DNA of 64,000 nt from JAGHKQ01 sp041920565 (GCA_041920565.1 JBHGXS010000043.1:45749-109748); one strand, 5' to 3'. Positions 43,264 through 51,742 are shown, counted from the first letter of the stretch. Numbers and translations are program-made. Notes: generated by a model from the sequence alone, not told the origin.

Positions 43264-43827
43264 TTACCTTTTAGGCTCAAAGTGCTTCCATAAGGCCTTT
43301 TCTGATGTAGTAATAGCGGAAGCGCCTGCTGCTATAGCTTGTTCTACCTCTTCTGCAGTTTCAATAAGGCCCCCTGTAAAAATTTCTTTATTCGTTCTTT
43401 CCTTCACCTCTTTAATGACCCTGGGCATAAGTCCCGGAAGAATCTCGATATAATCCGGTTGTGTACGTTCGGTTAACGTGTAGCTTTTTTGCAAAGAGCT
43501 GGAATCCAGCAAGAACACACGCTGCATTGCTTTTACGCCTTTTTGCTTCGCTTTTAAGATCACGCTGCCTTTGATTGAAATGACACCGTAAGGTCTTAGC
43601 TCCTGACAGATATACTCTGTTGCATATTCGTCGCTTTTTAGTCCTTGAACTAAATCCATATGCAAAAACATTTTTTTATTATATTGTTCTGCCAATCGAT
43701 ATACCGCTTTTAATCTGGACATATGAATGTCTAAAAATACTCCATATTCATAGTTGCTTTCGAGCATTTTTTCGAAATCCTCTATTTTTCGAATCGCCGG
43801 TAGTATTTTTTGTCCGAAAAAACTCAT
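43264..43827 (-). CDS. glpP: Glycerol uptake operon antiterminator GlpP
   Basis: A TIM-barrel GlpP of about 187 residues: 'SFFGQKILPAIRKIEDFEKMLES', 'FLHMDLVQGLKSDEYATEYIC', 'PDYIEILPGLMPRVIKEV' and 'IFTGGLIETAEEV'. It binds glycerol-3-phosphate and target leader mRNAs in B. subtilis. AAAGGA is 9 bases from the ATG at 43827, better than the ATG at 43836. No glpF, glpK or glpD is nearby. A strong terminator lies in its own leader. Confidence 0.93.
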   Translation of the reverse strand: MSFFGQKILPAIRKIEDFEKMLESNYEYGVFLDIHMSRLKAVYRLAEQYNKKMFLHMDLVQGLKSDEYATEYICQELRPYGVISIKGSVILKAKQKGVKAMQRVFLLDSSSLQKSYTLTERTQPDYIEILPGLMPRVIKEVKERTNKEIFTGGLIETAEEVEQAIAAGASAITTSEKALWKHFEPKR

Positions 43828-43860
43828 AAAATTCATTCCTTTCTCTTCAAAATTTGATTT

Positions 43861-43912
43861 AAAAAAAGAGAAACCATAAAAAGGGACATAGGTCCTTTGC
43901 CTGGTTTCTCCG
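43861..43912 (-). terminator. Intrinsic terminator in the glpP leader
   Basis: On the minus strand, GAGAAACCA and TGGTTTCTC close a stem around a second stem, AAAGGACC / GTCCCTTT, followed at once by U7. It lies 33-85 bases before the glpP start. No minus-strand gene lies upstream (the next gene is divergent), so it must act on the glpP transcript. It may be an attenuator controlled by GlpP itself or another factor. Confidence 0.8.
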
Positions 43913-44034
43913 ATTCTCTACTTGAATATCAACTTGCTTTCATAACTAACATGAAAATATTTATTAGTCTATTGCACAATTTATGTAGAAAAGTTCCTTG
44001 AGATTAATATTCATAGTAAAGAAGGAGGTGCCTG

Positions 44035-44817
44035 ATGGTTTTCTTTCGCCGCTTGCTCCATACTGTGCAACATCTCAACAGTTGGATTATTTTCGGATTA
44101 ACCATCTTGTTTGTGTTTATAAGCGCCATGATTGTTCATATTGTGGAACGTGAAACGTTTCTCACCTTGTTTGACGGTGTATGGTGGACTATGACGACCA
44201 TGACAACGGTAGGATACGGAGACTTTTTTCCAAAATCAGTAGAAGGACGAATGTGGGGCATGGTTGTGTTCATTGTAGGGGTTTCGTTACTTGGCATTGT
44301 ATTGGCCAAAGTAACGAATGTATTTACAAGCTACTATATGTTAAAGGAGGGGGGACAATTGAAGTTCAACGGAAAAGGACACATTATCGTTGTCGGGCAC
44401 TCTCAAAAAGCGATGTATGCCATCGAGCAAATTTTATCCTCGCAAACAAAACAAGAAATTGTTCTCATTGATGAGGCGGAAAAATCCCCAATCTCTCATT
44501 CGCATGTTCACTATATCCGTGAAAATCCCGCAGCAAAAAATGGACTCGATGAAGCTTTAAACAAAGCAAACGTTCAGCATGCAACGTCTGCCATTATATT
44601 CGCTGATGAAGAGGTATCCAGCCCTTTGCTCGCAGATGGAAAAACGCTGCTCATTACCTCGTTTTTAGAAGCAAAAGCCCCTCATATTACAACCATCGTA
44701 GAAATTCAAAATGCAGCGTTTAAAGATGCTTTCAGGCAATGTAAAGTCGATCAGTTTTTATTGCCGAATGAGATGATTGCGGATATGGCTGTGCAACGGG
44801 CGCTGCAAACGGAATAA
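44035..44817 (+). CDS. Short RCK potassium channel
   Basis: 260 residues: two membrane helices flanking the selectivity filter 'TTVGYGDF', then an RCK/TrkA-N domain ('GHIIVVGHSQKAMYAIEQIL', 'VLIDEAEKSP'). Compared with the YugO homologue at 61890 (331 residues) it ends about 70 residues early and lacks the C-terminal subdomain. The GAAGGAGGTG site lies before the ATG. Likely a K+ channel in the cytoplasmic membrane. Confidence 0.87.
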   Translation: MVFFRRLLHTVQHLNSWIIFGLTILFVFISAMIVHIVERETFLTLFDGVWWTMTTMTTVGYGDFFPKSVEGRMWGMVVFIVGVSLLGIVLAKVTNVFTSYYMLKEGGQLKFNGKGHIIVVGHSQKAMYAIEQILSSQTKQEIVLIDEAEKSPISHSHVHYIRENPAAKNGLDEALNKANVQHATSAIIFADEEVSSPLLADGKTLLITSFLEAKAPHITTIVEIQNAAFKDAFRQCKVDQFLLPNEMIADMAVQRALQTE

Positions 44818-44912
44818 TGTACAATAGAAAAGTTAAGAGGTAAGACGGTATTCCCACAACGTGCGACGCTGTGGGTGGGTTTTTAGACGAATACTTTGAA
44901 GCATATCTTATG

Positions 44913-45105
44913 TTTGGCGCAATTGTCCGTGGACTTGGTGCAATTATTCTCGATTTGGTGCAATTGTCCGTGGATTTGGTTCAATTTTCCATAGATTTGG
45001 TGCAATTGTCCATAGATTTAGCGCAATTATTCTAGATTTAGCGCAATTATTCTAGATTTGGCGCAATTCTATGTAGTTTTAGCGCAATTATTATCCATGT
45101 TTTGG
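44913..45105 (+). repeat. Phased repeat array, subfamily A (20-21-bp units)
   Basis: About nine units, alternating 20 and 21 bp, of the form GGYGCAATTNTYCNTNGATTT. Two adjacent units are identical (AGCGCAATTATTCTAGATTT). The same unit builds the 41-bp array at 39579. The array starts about 95 bases after the channel gene. No ORF. Confidence 0.92.
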
Positions 45106-45112
45106 GATTTAG

Positions 45113-45390
45113 CTAGAAATTACTCCGAGATGTACATGGAAAATCCGTGGATGTGCTGAAACCTGCGAAAAACTGCGCACAGGGGGACCTATGTGCAGTA
45201 GATTTTTGCAACTGAGCTGTAAAAATGTTGAACTGCATATATGCTTCATGTGCAATCCGCTTCGGCATGCAATCAATTTCTTGCTTAAGGGCATATCTTT
45301 TTTCCATGACGGTGATGAAGACTTTTCGCTCGTCTTCTTTGTAACAAGTGTATATGGAAAAGCAAGCTGGTTCTCTGACTTCAATTATTG
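45113..45390 (-). other. Possible decayed ORF beside glyQS
   Basis: One minus-strand frame reads 'IIEVREPACFSIYTCYKEDE', then 'RKVFITVMEKRYALKQEIDC' and 'MPKRIAHEAYMQFNIFTAQL' with normal-looking composition. It begins without a start codon directly after the glyQS terminator and becomes low-complexity later. I do not recognise it. It may be a gene stump or a chance frame. Confidence 0.25.
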
Positions 45391-45403
45391 TATAGCCTTC
45401 ATG

Positions 45404-45433
45404 AAAAAAACTCCCGCCATGTGACGGGAGTTC
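45404..45433 (-). terminator. glyQS terminator
   Basis: AACTCCCG / CGGGAGTT with U-run on the minus strand, just after the glyQS stop. Confidence 0.88.
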
Positions 45434-45441
45434 AGGGAAAA

Positions 45442-46818
45442 TTAAAATTGGATTTTGCTTTCCAAGAAGCTGCGAAGCTCGCTGATCGGCATACGAACTT
45501 GCTCCATTGTGTCGCGGTCGCGCACTGTTACTTGATTGTCTTCTAGTGAATCGAAGTCGAACGTGATACAGAACGGCGTACCGATTTCGTCTTGACGGCG
45601 ATAACGTTTACCGATGGAGCCCGTTTCGTCAAAATCCACCATGAAGTGCTTGGAAAGCTCAGCGTATACTTGGCTTGCACCTTCAGATAACTTTTTGGAT
45701 AACGGAAGAACCGCTGCTTTGAACGGTGCAAGAGCAGGGTGGAAGCGAAGCACTGTACGCGTTTCATTTTCTAATTGCTCTTCTTCGTATGCATCGCATA
45801 AGAACGCTAATGTTACACGGTCCGCACCAAGAGACGGCTCGATGCAGTATGGTACGTAGCGCTCGTTCGTTTGCGGATCTACGTAGTTGAAATCTTCGTT
45901 AGAATGCTCCATATGACGTTTTAAGTCAAAGTCAGTACGGTCCGCGATACCCCAAAGCTCGCCCCAGCCGAACGGGAATTTGAACTCGATATCGGTAGTT
46001 GCGTTACTGTAGTGGGACAATTCTTCTTCGCCATGGTCGCGAAGGCGTATGCTGTCTTCCTTCATGCCTAAAGCCAGCAGCCAGTTTTTGCAGTAGTCAC
46101 GCCAGTATATGAACCACTCCATGTCTTCCCCAGGCTTACAGAAGAATTCTAATTCCATTTGCTCGAATTCACGAGTGCGGAATGTGAAGTTGCCCGGTGT
46201 AATTTCGTTACGGAAGCTCTTGCCGATTTGGCCGATACCGAACGGAAGCTTTTTACGCATAGAGCGCTGCACGTTTTTGAAGTTTACGAAAATACCTTGT
46301 GCCGTTTCCGGACGAAGATAAATTTCGTTTGAGCTGGATTGTGTAACGCCTTGATGTGTTTTGAACATTAAGTTGAACTGGCGGATTTCCGTGAAATCAG
46401 CGCTGCCGCAATCCGGACATTTGATGTCGTGCTCTTGAATTAAAGATGCCATTTGGTCGAAGGAAAGACCGTCAACAACCATTTCAATGCCTTTTGCTTC
46501 TAACGCATTTTCAATCAATTTGTCGGCGCGATGGCGTGCTTTACAGTTTTTGCAGTCGATCATCGGATCGTTGAAGTTGCCGACGTGACCGGAAGCTACC
46601 CATGTTTGCGGGTTCATTAAAATCGCTGCATCCAAACCTACGTTGTACGGAGATTCTTGGATGAACTTTTTCCACCAAGCCTTTTTTACGTTATTTTTTA
46701 ATTCGATGCCAAGAGGACCGTAATCCCAAGTATTGGCAAGGCCGCCATAAATTTCAGAACCCGGAAATACGAAGCCGCGGTGCTTCGCCAAGTTTACGAT
46801 TTGCTCCATTGAAGCCAT
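45442..46818 (-). CDS. glyQS: Glycine-tRNA ligase (single-chain GlyQS)
   Basis: A 458-residue class II synthetase of the alpha2 type: motif 1 region 'GIELKNNVKKAWW', motif 2 'IGKSFRNEITPGNFTFRTREFEQMELEFF' and motif 3 'SLGADRVTLAFL'. It is controlled by the upstream T-box. An AAAGGAGGAAC site precedes the ATG at 46818. Confidence 0.97.
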   Translation of the reverse strand: MASMEQIVNLAKHRGFVFPGSEIYGGLANTWDYGPLGIELKNNVKKAWWKKFIQESPYNVGLDAAILMNPQTWVASGHVGNFNDPMIDCKNCKARHRADKLIENALEAKGIEMVVDGLSFDQMASLIQEHDIKCPDCGSADFTEIRQFNLMFKTHQGVTQSSSNEIYLRPETAQGIFVNFKNVQRSMRKKLPFGIGQIGKSFRNEITPGNFTFRTREFEQMELEFFCKPGEDMEWFIYWRDYCKNWLLALGMKEDSIRLRDHGEEELSHYSNATTDIEFKFPFGWGELWGIADRTDFDLKRHMEHSNEDFNYVDPQTNERYVPYCIEPSLGADRVTLAFLCDAYEEEQLENETRTVLRFHPALAPFKAAVLPLSKKLSEGASQVYAELSKHFMVDFDETGSIGKRYRRQDEIGTPFCITFDFDSLEDNQVTVRDRDTMEQVRMPISELRSFLESKIQF

Positions 46819-46848
46819 TTTGTGTTCCTCCTTTAATTTTAAAGAAAT

Positions 46849-47056
46849 AAAAAAACGCTCATCCCTTAGACCGAAGTCTAGGGACGAGCGTATGCTCGCG
46901 GTTCCACCCTAGTTGATGCGGCAAAGCGCACCCACCTTAAAACATGTATTGCTCGAGACTGCCGTTTCCTCGCATTTTCAGGCTTTCACCATCCCTGAAT
47001 CGCTGGCTACTGCAAGTACTTATTTGTCTGTCATCGCTACCATATGAAAATTGATG
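46849..47056 (-). ncRNA. Glycine T-box riboswitch
   Basis: On the minus strand the T-box core AGGGTGGAACCGCG is at 46896-46909, followed by a terminator stem (GCTCGTCCCTAGAC ... GTCTAAGGGATGAGC, about 46855-46891) and U7. Upstream lies a stem I region with the AGTA and GGATGGTG elements. It senses uncharged tRNA-Gly and controls glyQS. Confidence 0.95.
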
Positions 47057-47061
47057 TCCAT

Positions 47062-47090
47062 ATTCTATCATGTCTTTTCGAAAATCACAA
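47062..47090 (-). promoter_or_regulatory. glyQS leader promoter
   Basis: On the minus strand TTGTGA (47085-47090) and TAGAAT (47062-47067) with a 17-bp spacer, immediately upstream of the T-box. Confidence 0.75.
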
Positions 47091-47201
47091 TAGAAGGAAA
47101 AGAGTTGCATATAGTATATGAATGGTTTTAGAGTATGTACCTATTCAGTATGACCCGGCTGTAAATATTTTATCCCGTTTTTGTGAAATGTCAGTGGGGT
47201 C

Positions 47202-47870
47202 TTACTTTAAGTGCTTTAATCCTTCTCTTTTGCTTAAAGGTGCCAGCGTATGTGTTTCAACAAACTGGAGCACGGCTTCAGGGGCTGTTTTTGCATACTC
47301 GCGCAGCGCCCACCCGATTGCTTTTTGGATGAAAAATTCCTTGGAGCGGCTCAGCTGTTCCATAAGGGAAAAGAGAAGTTTTGGATCGGTTTTGTCTTTA
47401 TATTTCAGCTGGAATAAAATCGAAATTCGCTGCAGCCACATGTTGCCGGAAGCCATCCATTTTGGGATGTACGTATCAATTAGGGATGGATGAGCTGCGA
47501 AAAGGACGCCCACTAAGCGGGTAGCGAGGTAGTCCACTGTGTCCCACCATGACTTTGTTGTAATCATATATTCGAGCAGGGGGACAATGGATTCATCTGC
47601 TTTTTTAATGGACTTTTCCAGCAAGCCTAAAGCAATGTAATGATATTCCCGTTCCGGCAAGCTCCAAAGCTCCCGTACAATGATTTCTATGTCGTCGCTC
47701 TTTGGTTTTCCGTGTTCTTTTAAAAATTCACGAAGCAGCTTTGTGCGGTCCGGTGCTTGGATGCCGAGAAACGGAAACAGGTTTTTCATATACTTGGCCA
47801 TCGGCTCAGCTTTTTCCAGATTGCGGTGCGCTTCAAAGTGAGACTGCAATGCTTGTACATAGGGGTGCAT
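47202..47870 (-). CDS. alkD: AlkD-type DNA alkylation repair glycosylase
   Basis: 222 residues of HEAT-like repeats: 'MAKYMKNLFPFLGIQAPDRTKLL', 'LLEYMITTKSWWDTVDYLATRLVG', 'MWLQRISILFQLKYKDKTDP' and 'FIQKAIGWALREYAKTAPEAV'. The WWDTVD and 'Q-K-A-I-G-W-A-L-R-E' blocks are the AlkD signature; the enzyme removes bulky or charged N3/N7 alkylpurines. The start at 47870 has AAGGAGGA; the longer frame upstream does not. Confidence 0.9.
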   Translation of the reverse strand: MHPYVQALQSHFEAHRNLEKAEPMAKYMKNLFPFLGIQAPDRTKLLREFLKEHGKPKSDDIEIIVRELWSLPEREYHYIALGLLEKSIKKADESIVPLLEYMITTKSWWDTVDYLATRLVGVLFAAHPSLIDTYIPKWMASGNMWLQRISILFQLKYKDKTDPKLLFSLMEQLSRSKEFFIQKAIGWALREYAKTAPEAVLQFVETHTLAPLSKREGLKHLK

Positions 47871-48050
47871 AGAAATCCTCCTTTTATTGTCATTTCCTCC
47901 CATTATACAGCATTTCCAAGATGCATCATTTGCTGAAATTTTTTGTGTTAAGAAATTTCTTCGCTGCATATTCATTAAATATGCAAATAAGAGAATGGGG
48001 GTAGGAAGCCGGGCTGACATGATATTCACTTCTTAAGAGGAGGCTTTCAT

Positions 48051-48509
48051 ATGAGTGATCAAGCGGCAGTAGAAAGCTTGTTGGCTTTAAGCGCCGGAGT
48101 ATTGGTGGTTGTGATTGTTTGGGGTATCATTGCCTATCTTTTAACTGCCTCTGCGTTGTATACCATGGCGAAGAATCAAGGGTTGGAAGATGCGTTTTTT
48201 GCTTTTATTCCGATATTAAACTATAAAACATGGGGCGATCTGTTAGAAGAAAAAGCACCGGATTTTTTACGGCCGCAAACAGGCTGGAAGCTGGTGGGAG
48301 TGGCAGTTGGATTGTTCATCTTAAATCTGATTCCGTTTTTGAATTTTATCGCTTTCATTGTTGGCGTTGTTTTGGGAGTATGGATGTTGTACGCTTTATT
48401 GAATCGATATACGACGAATGCAGGAGTTTGGACTGTTGTTCATATTATAACGGGTTGTATCGCTTTTCCGATTCACATATTTCTCATTCGGAAAAATCAG
48501 CCGAGATAG
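48051..48509 (+). CDS. Membrane protein of unknown function
   Basis: 152 residues with four hydrophobic segments ('VLVVVIVWGIIAYLLTASALY', 'LVGVAVGLFILNLIPFLNF', 'IAFIVGVVLGVWMLYALL', 'IITGCIAFPIHIFLI'). Not recognised. AAGAGGAGG precedes the ATG. Confidence 0.75.
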   Translation: MSDQAAVESLLALSAGVLVVVIVWGIIAYLLTASALYTMAKNQGLEDAFFAFIPILNYKTWGDLLEEKAPDFLRPQTGWKLVGVAVGLFILNLIPFLNFIAFIVGVVLGVWMLYALLNRYTTNAGVWTVVHIITGCIAFPIHIFLIRKNQPR

Positions 48510-48522
48510 TAAGAGGGTACAA

Positions 48523-48555
48523 AAAAAGGAAGGGGCCAACCCCTTCCTTTTTATA
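48523..48555 (+). terminator. Terminator after the 48051 gene
   Basis: AAAAAGGAAGGGG / CCCCTTCCTTTTT (13 bp) with loop CCAA. Confidence 0.9.
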
Positions 48556-48594
48556 TTGGCTATGTTAATCTTTATTGTTGATTTATAAAGAGAT

Positions 48595-48625
48595 AAAAGA
48601 CCTTCGATTGGGAAGGTCTTTTTTT
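48595..48625. terminator. Bidirectional terminator
   Basis: AAAGACCTTC / GAAGGTCTTT with A and T runs, just beyond the stop of the minus-strand gene at 48636. Confidence 0.8.
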
Positions 48626-48635
48626 AAAAAAGTAG

Positions 48636-48845
48636 TTAGTAGATGTAATCAATTATTGTTTGATAGCCAAAGGGTAAAACAGAAGCAACTATTAGACCTA
48701 TTACAATTGAAGAAGTAGTAAAAATGATGAATTTCCGATGGGATATTTCATTCCGCTTATAAGCGATTATGAATACCTTCATCATAGAATAGACAGTAAT
48801 AAATATTATTATAGCTGAAAAGACACTTGCTAAAATTACCTCCAT
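48636..48845 (-). CDS. Small two-helix membrane protein
   Basis: 69 residues: 'VILASVFSAIIIFITVYSMM', a basic loop 'YKRNEISHRK' and 'FIIFTTSSIVIGLIVASVLP'. A strong AAAGGAGGT site supports expression. Function unknown. Confidence 0.7.
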   Translation of the reverse strand: MEVILASVFSAIIIFITVYSMMKVFIIAYKRNEISHRKFIIFTTSSIVIGLIVASVLPFGYQTIIDYIY

Positions 48846-48928
48846 TGTGTACCTCCTTTCTTAAAAATCCTTTAACTAAATTTTACCACTTAATTATTTG
48901 AGTAGATATTAAGATTGTAATTATTTTG

Positions 48929-49969
48929 TTAGTTGAATTTTATCTTTCTTATGCTTTTATTTGTATGAAAAGTTGTTAATAAAGAACTTTCCAAAATCAT
49001 CCTTTTAACTGTTTCATTATCACTTCGATGATTCACTATATCTAAGAATTGAAACCAACTTAAATAATGGTCGAGGTATTTTGTCGCCACACCATTAAAT
49101 CTTTGCATCCAACCTTTCAAACGGCTGTGATAATTATTAACATTTTGAATATGATACAATCCCTTTACTCGCTTTGTCCCGTCTGATTTGAAACGGTAGT
49201 GTTCTAAACCTTTACTTTTGGCATAGGCAGAGAAAGCCCTCCAAGCATCGGTACATAGAGTGTTGTCTGATGACAATTTGGAGCCAATTGCCTTATCTAA
49301 TTGAGTTTTTACGATTCGACTTCTTCCAAGCACACCTGAATAAGTAGCTTTTTGTCGGTCTCTTGCAATTAAAACACATACCTGTTCGTGACTAATTCCA
49401 CGACATTTTGAAGAACCTCCACGTTTGCGAGGTTTACGCCCTTCAATATTTCTTTTACCTTTTTCGGAGTACAAAAAATAAGTTTCATCCATTTCTATTA
49501 TCCCTGAAAATGCTTCAAAATCCATTTGTTTTAAAGCAGATAAAACTTTATGTCTCCAATAGAATAAGGTGACGTAATGGATACCACCAATGAGTTCGGC
49601 TGATTTACGAAGGGAATAACCTTCCAACATACATATAATAAAATCTAACCATTTGTCGGGCTTATTAGTACGGTAAAGAGGTGTTGAGGTTACATCTGTA
49701 TAAGTTTTTCGGCAATCTTTACAACGGTATCGCTGACGTTCAACATCTTTAAGACCGAGTTTTACCATATACTTTCCGAAACGCACAACTTGCTTAGAAC
49801 CGCAGTGAATACAAGTAAAGCCATCTTTATTTTTACGTTCAGTTACTTCTTGGAATAAAGGTTCACTGACTGAAAATGACGCAAGTGAATTGATAAAAAA
49901 TTCTTTCAATCGATGTTGTTCAGCCGAATTCAATTTTTTAATCTCTGCTATCAATTCTCTTAACGTCAT
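48929..49969 (-). CDS. IS1595 family transposase
   Basis: A transposase of about 346 residues. The N-terminal zinc ribbon has 'CIHCGSKQVVRFGKY' and 'RYRCKDCRKTYTDVTSTPLY'; the ISXO2-like DDE domain begins with 'IIEMDETYFLYSEKGKR' (first D) and includes 'LCTDAWRAFSAYAKSKG' (second D) and 'VNNYHSRLKGWMQRFNGVATKYL' (N/E position). It appears complete and in frame. Confidence 0.9.
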   Translation of the reverse strand: MTLRELIAEIKKLNSAEQHRLKEFFINSLASFSVSEPLFQEVTERKNKDGFTCIHCGSKQVVRFGKYMVKLGLKDVERQRYRCKDCRKTYTDVTSTPLYRTNKPDKWLDFIICMLEGYSLRKSAELIGGIHYVTLFYWRHKVLSALKQMDFEAFSGIIEMDETYFLYSEKGKRNIEGRKPRKRGGSSKCRGISHEQVCVLIARDRQKATYSGVLGRSRIVKTQLDKAIGSKLSSDNTLCTDAWRAFSAYAKSKGLEHYRFKSDGTKRVKGLYHIQNVNNYHSRLKGWMQRFNGVATKYLDHYLSWFQFLDIVNHRSDNETVKRMILESSLLTTFHTNKSIRKIKFN

Positions 49970-49980
49970 AACAAACAATC

Positions 49981-50020
49981 CAAACAGATGTTCTATATCA
50001 TATTATAGAACATCTGTTTG
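49981..50020. repeat. Perfect 17-bp hairpin before the transposase start
   Basis: CAAACAGATGTTCTATA and its exact complement TATAGAACATCTGTTTG are separated by 6 bases. The structure ends 12 bases before the transposase ATG. On RNA read from outside, it could hide the start region and limit transposase made from readthrough. Confidence 0.85.
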
Positions 50021-50063
50021 TTTCAATCAAATATCAACAGAGATATTTAACATAGCCTTTATA

Positions 50064-50260
50064 TTAAGTAACGTAAACGAATATAAGCGTAATCAGCAGC
50101 GATACAATCGTAATCGGTAAGCAGGGCTTTAAGAACCGCATATAGCTGAATTCGTGGCCTTTACGGATGCCCGCGATGAGAGTATCGTTTCCGCCGATAT
50201 TAGAAAAAATGACTTCTGACATCAAGTACGGTACAGCATTGGCGCTGAGAATGCGAGTTG
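50064..50260 (-). pseudogene. Fragment of an ArsB/NhaD-type ion transporter
   Basis: The minus strand reads 'RILSANAVPYLMSEVIFSNI', then 'GGNDTLIAGIRKGHEF' and 'LKPCLPITIVSLLITLIFVY'. This resembles the 'NANPIPFLIAEI-SNIGGTATLIGDPPN' segment of ArsB/SLC13-like permeases but is degenerate, and the rest of the gene is missing. It abuts the insertion sequence. Confidence 0.6.
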
Positions 50261-50407
50261 CTTCGTGCAATGACCACAGACTCTTCCGTATTTGCAGTGT
50301 GTGCTTGTGTTGAAAAATAAAGTCAAGGGAATCGGTAACGGTTGCAATTGTATGATTATGCAGAGGATTCGACAATACGCTCCCATTATAAAAGAGCAGG
50401 GGGAAAT

Positions 50408-50536
50408 ATGGGAATTAAAACAAGGTCTATATGTTCAGACCTGCTGCCTGACAGCAGAATAAGAAATATTTTTTGTTTTTTGCTCTTGTCATTCTTGTTT
50501 TATGCAAATATTTGTCTAGCAATCACATATACATAA
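50408..50536 (+). CDS. Short hydrophobic peptide ORF
   Basis: 42 residues, 'MGIKTRSICSDLLPDSRIRN' then 'IFCFLLLSFLFYANICLAIT', with AGGGGGA 5 bases before the ATG. It could be a small membrane or exported peptide, or a gene stump between the IS-linked remnant and kapD. Low support. Confidence 0.3.
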   Translation: MGIKTRSICSDLLPDSRIRNIFCFLLLSFLFYANICLAITYT

Positions 50537-50696
50537 GATACATAACAACGTATAGCTTACAGGAGTTTGCATACGGCAACGGGTCCGTCGCGCGAAAGTT
50601 TATGCAAAAGTAAAATCAAAACCGTTCATGTCAGCCTCTCATGTTATAATCATTATACAAAAGACGGAACGAAAACTAATTAAGGGACGGGATTGC

Positions 50697-51320
50697 ATGA
50701 ATGAACATCAATTTTTATTTTTAGATTTTGAGTTTACCATGCCGGAAAATAAGTATAAGCCAGCGGGATTTTATCAAGAAATCATTGAGGTTGGAATCGT
50801 ATCTGTCGTGAACGAAACGATCTATGACACATTTTCTTCGTATGTGAAGCCGGGAAAGTTTCCAAAGCTGACAGAACGGTGCAAAAGCTTTCTTCATATT
50901 TCTCAAGAAGAGATTGATGCGGGTATTTCATTCAAGGAGCTTGTGACCTATTTAGCTCAATATGATGAGCTGTATCCGAGTACGGTTGTAACATGGGGCA
51001 ATATGGATACGAAAGTGCTGCGGCAAAATTGCGAAATGGCCAATCTCCCTTATCCGTTTAAGGGGAAGCAGCGGGATTTGTCACTTGAGTATAAGCGTTT
51101 TTTTGGCGATCGAAATCAGACGGGGTTATGGAAAGCGATTGAAGCGTACGGAAAGGCGGGAACGGGGAAACACCACCGTGCTTTGGATGATGCGTTAACT
51201 ACGTATAACATTTTCAAATTGGTGGAAAAGGATAAGCAATATTTAGTGAAGCCGGCACCGACAAAGATCGGGGACTTGGTTGATTTTTCTAAGTTAATGA
51301 AAAAAGTGAGCGCGCACTAA
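50697..51320 (+). CDS. kapD: DEDDh exonuclease-fold protein KapD
   Basis: 207 residues with the exonuclease motifs 'FLFLDFEFTMPE' (D-E), 'VTWGNMDTKVL' (D) and 'HHRALDDALTTYNIF' (H and D). KapD in B. subtilis inhibits the KinA-dependent sporulation phosphorelay. The ATG at 50697 has AAGGGACGGG upstream; the longer frame is unlikely. It converges on kapB. Confidence 0.88.
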   Translation: MNEHQFLFLDFEFTMPENKYKPAGFYQEIIEVGIVSVVNETIYDTFSSYVKPGKFPKLTERCKSFLHISQEEIDAGISFKELVTYLAQYDELYPSTVVTWGNMDTKVLRQNCEMANLPYPFKGKQRDLSLEYKRFFGDRNQTGLWKAIEAYGKAGTGKHHRALDDALTTYNIFKLVEKDKQYLVKPAPTKIGDLVDFSKLMKKVSAH

Positions 51321-51360
51321 AAGGCCAAATTACTCGCATCTAAGTAATTTGGCCTTTGCT
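51320..51360. terminator. Bidirectional terminator kapD/kapB
   Basis: A 15-bp perfect stem, AAAGGCCAAATTACT / AGTAATTTGGCCTTT, with loop CGCATCTA, between convergent genes. Confidence 0.88.
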
Positions 51361-51361
51361 T

Positions 51362-51742
51362 TTACAGCTTATAATCCAGTTTTAAGCTTTCAAGGTTTTG
51401 CAAACACTTTTTTGCCCAAGGTGATCCGTCTTCCTGCAGTTCCTTCATTTGTTTTTCAAGAGCTGCTTGCAAGGAAGCCTTGTATTCAGGAATCTCGCCG
51501 TCATAAGGCTTTACCATCTGCATAGGGATGTTGGTTTGTTCGCGGTAAGCCAGCGCGCGCCGTTCATGAAACATCGGCACGTCAGCTTCTTTTGGATTAT
51601 GTAAATCGCCTTGCATTGGATGCTTTAGAACGGCAAGCACTTTTACTAAATAATGCTGCGGACGAATGTTTGTGATTTGGCCAATGTATTTTCCAGTTTT
51701 GTAAATGCCGGTTACAATATCTCCCACTTGTAATTGTCCCAT
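51362..51742 (-). CDS. kapB: Kinase-associated protein KapB
   Basis: 126 residues: an SH3-like N-terminal barrel 'VGDIVTGIYKTGKYIGQITNIRPQHYLVKVLAVLKHPMQGDLHNP' followed by a helical C-terminus. Homologues are needed for KinB signalling into sporulation. GGAGGGA precedes the ATG. Confidence 0.9.
   Translation of the reverse strand: MGQLQVGDIVTGIYKTGKYIGQITNIRPQHYLVKVLAVLKHPMQGDLHNPKEADVPMFHERRALAYREQTNIPMQMVKPYDGEIPEYKASLQAALEKQMKELQEDGSPWAKKCLQNLESLKLDYKL

Larger units (their letters stand above)
48890..50050 (-). mobile_element. IS1595-type insertion sequence
   Basis: It carries a single transposase gene. The ends are approximate: TTAATTATTT and GATATTAAGATTG near 48890-48917 resemble, in inverse orientation, the TTAAATATCT and GATATTTGATTG near 50024-50050. 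No convincing target duplication was seen. A perfect 17-bp hairpin lies inside its 5' end. To the right are remnants of an ion transporter gene. Confidence 0.7.
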
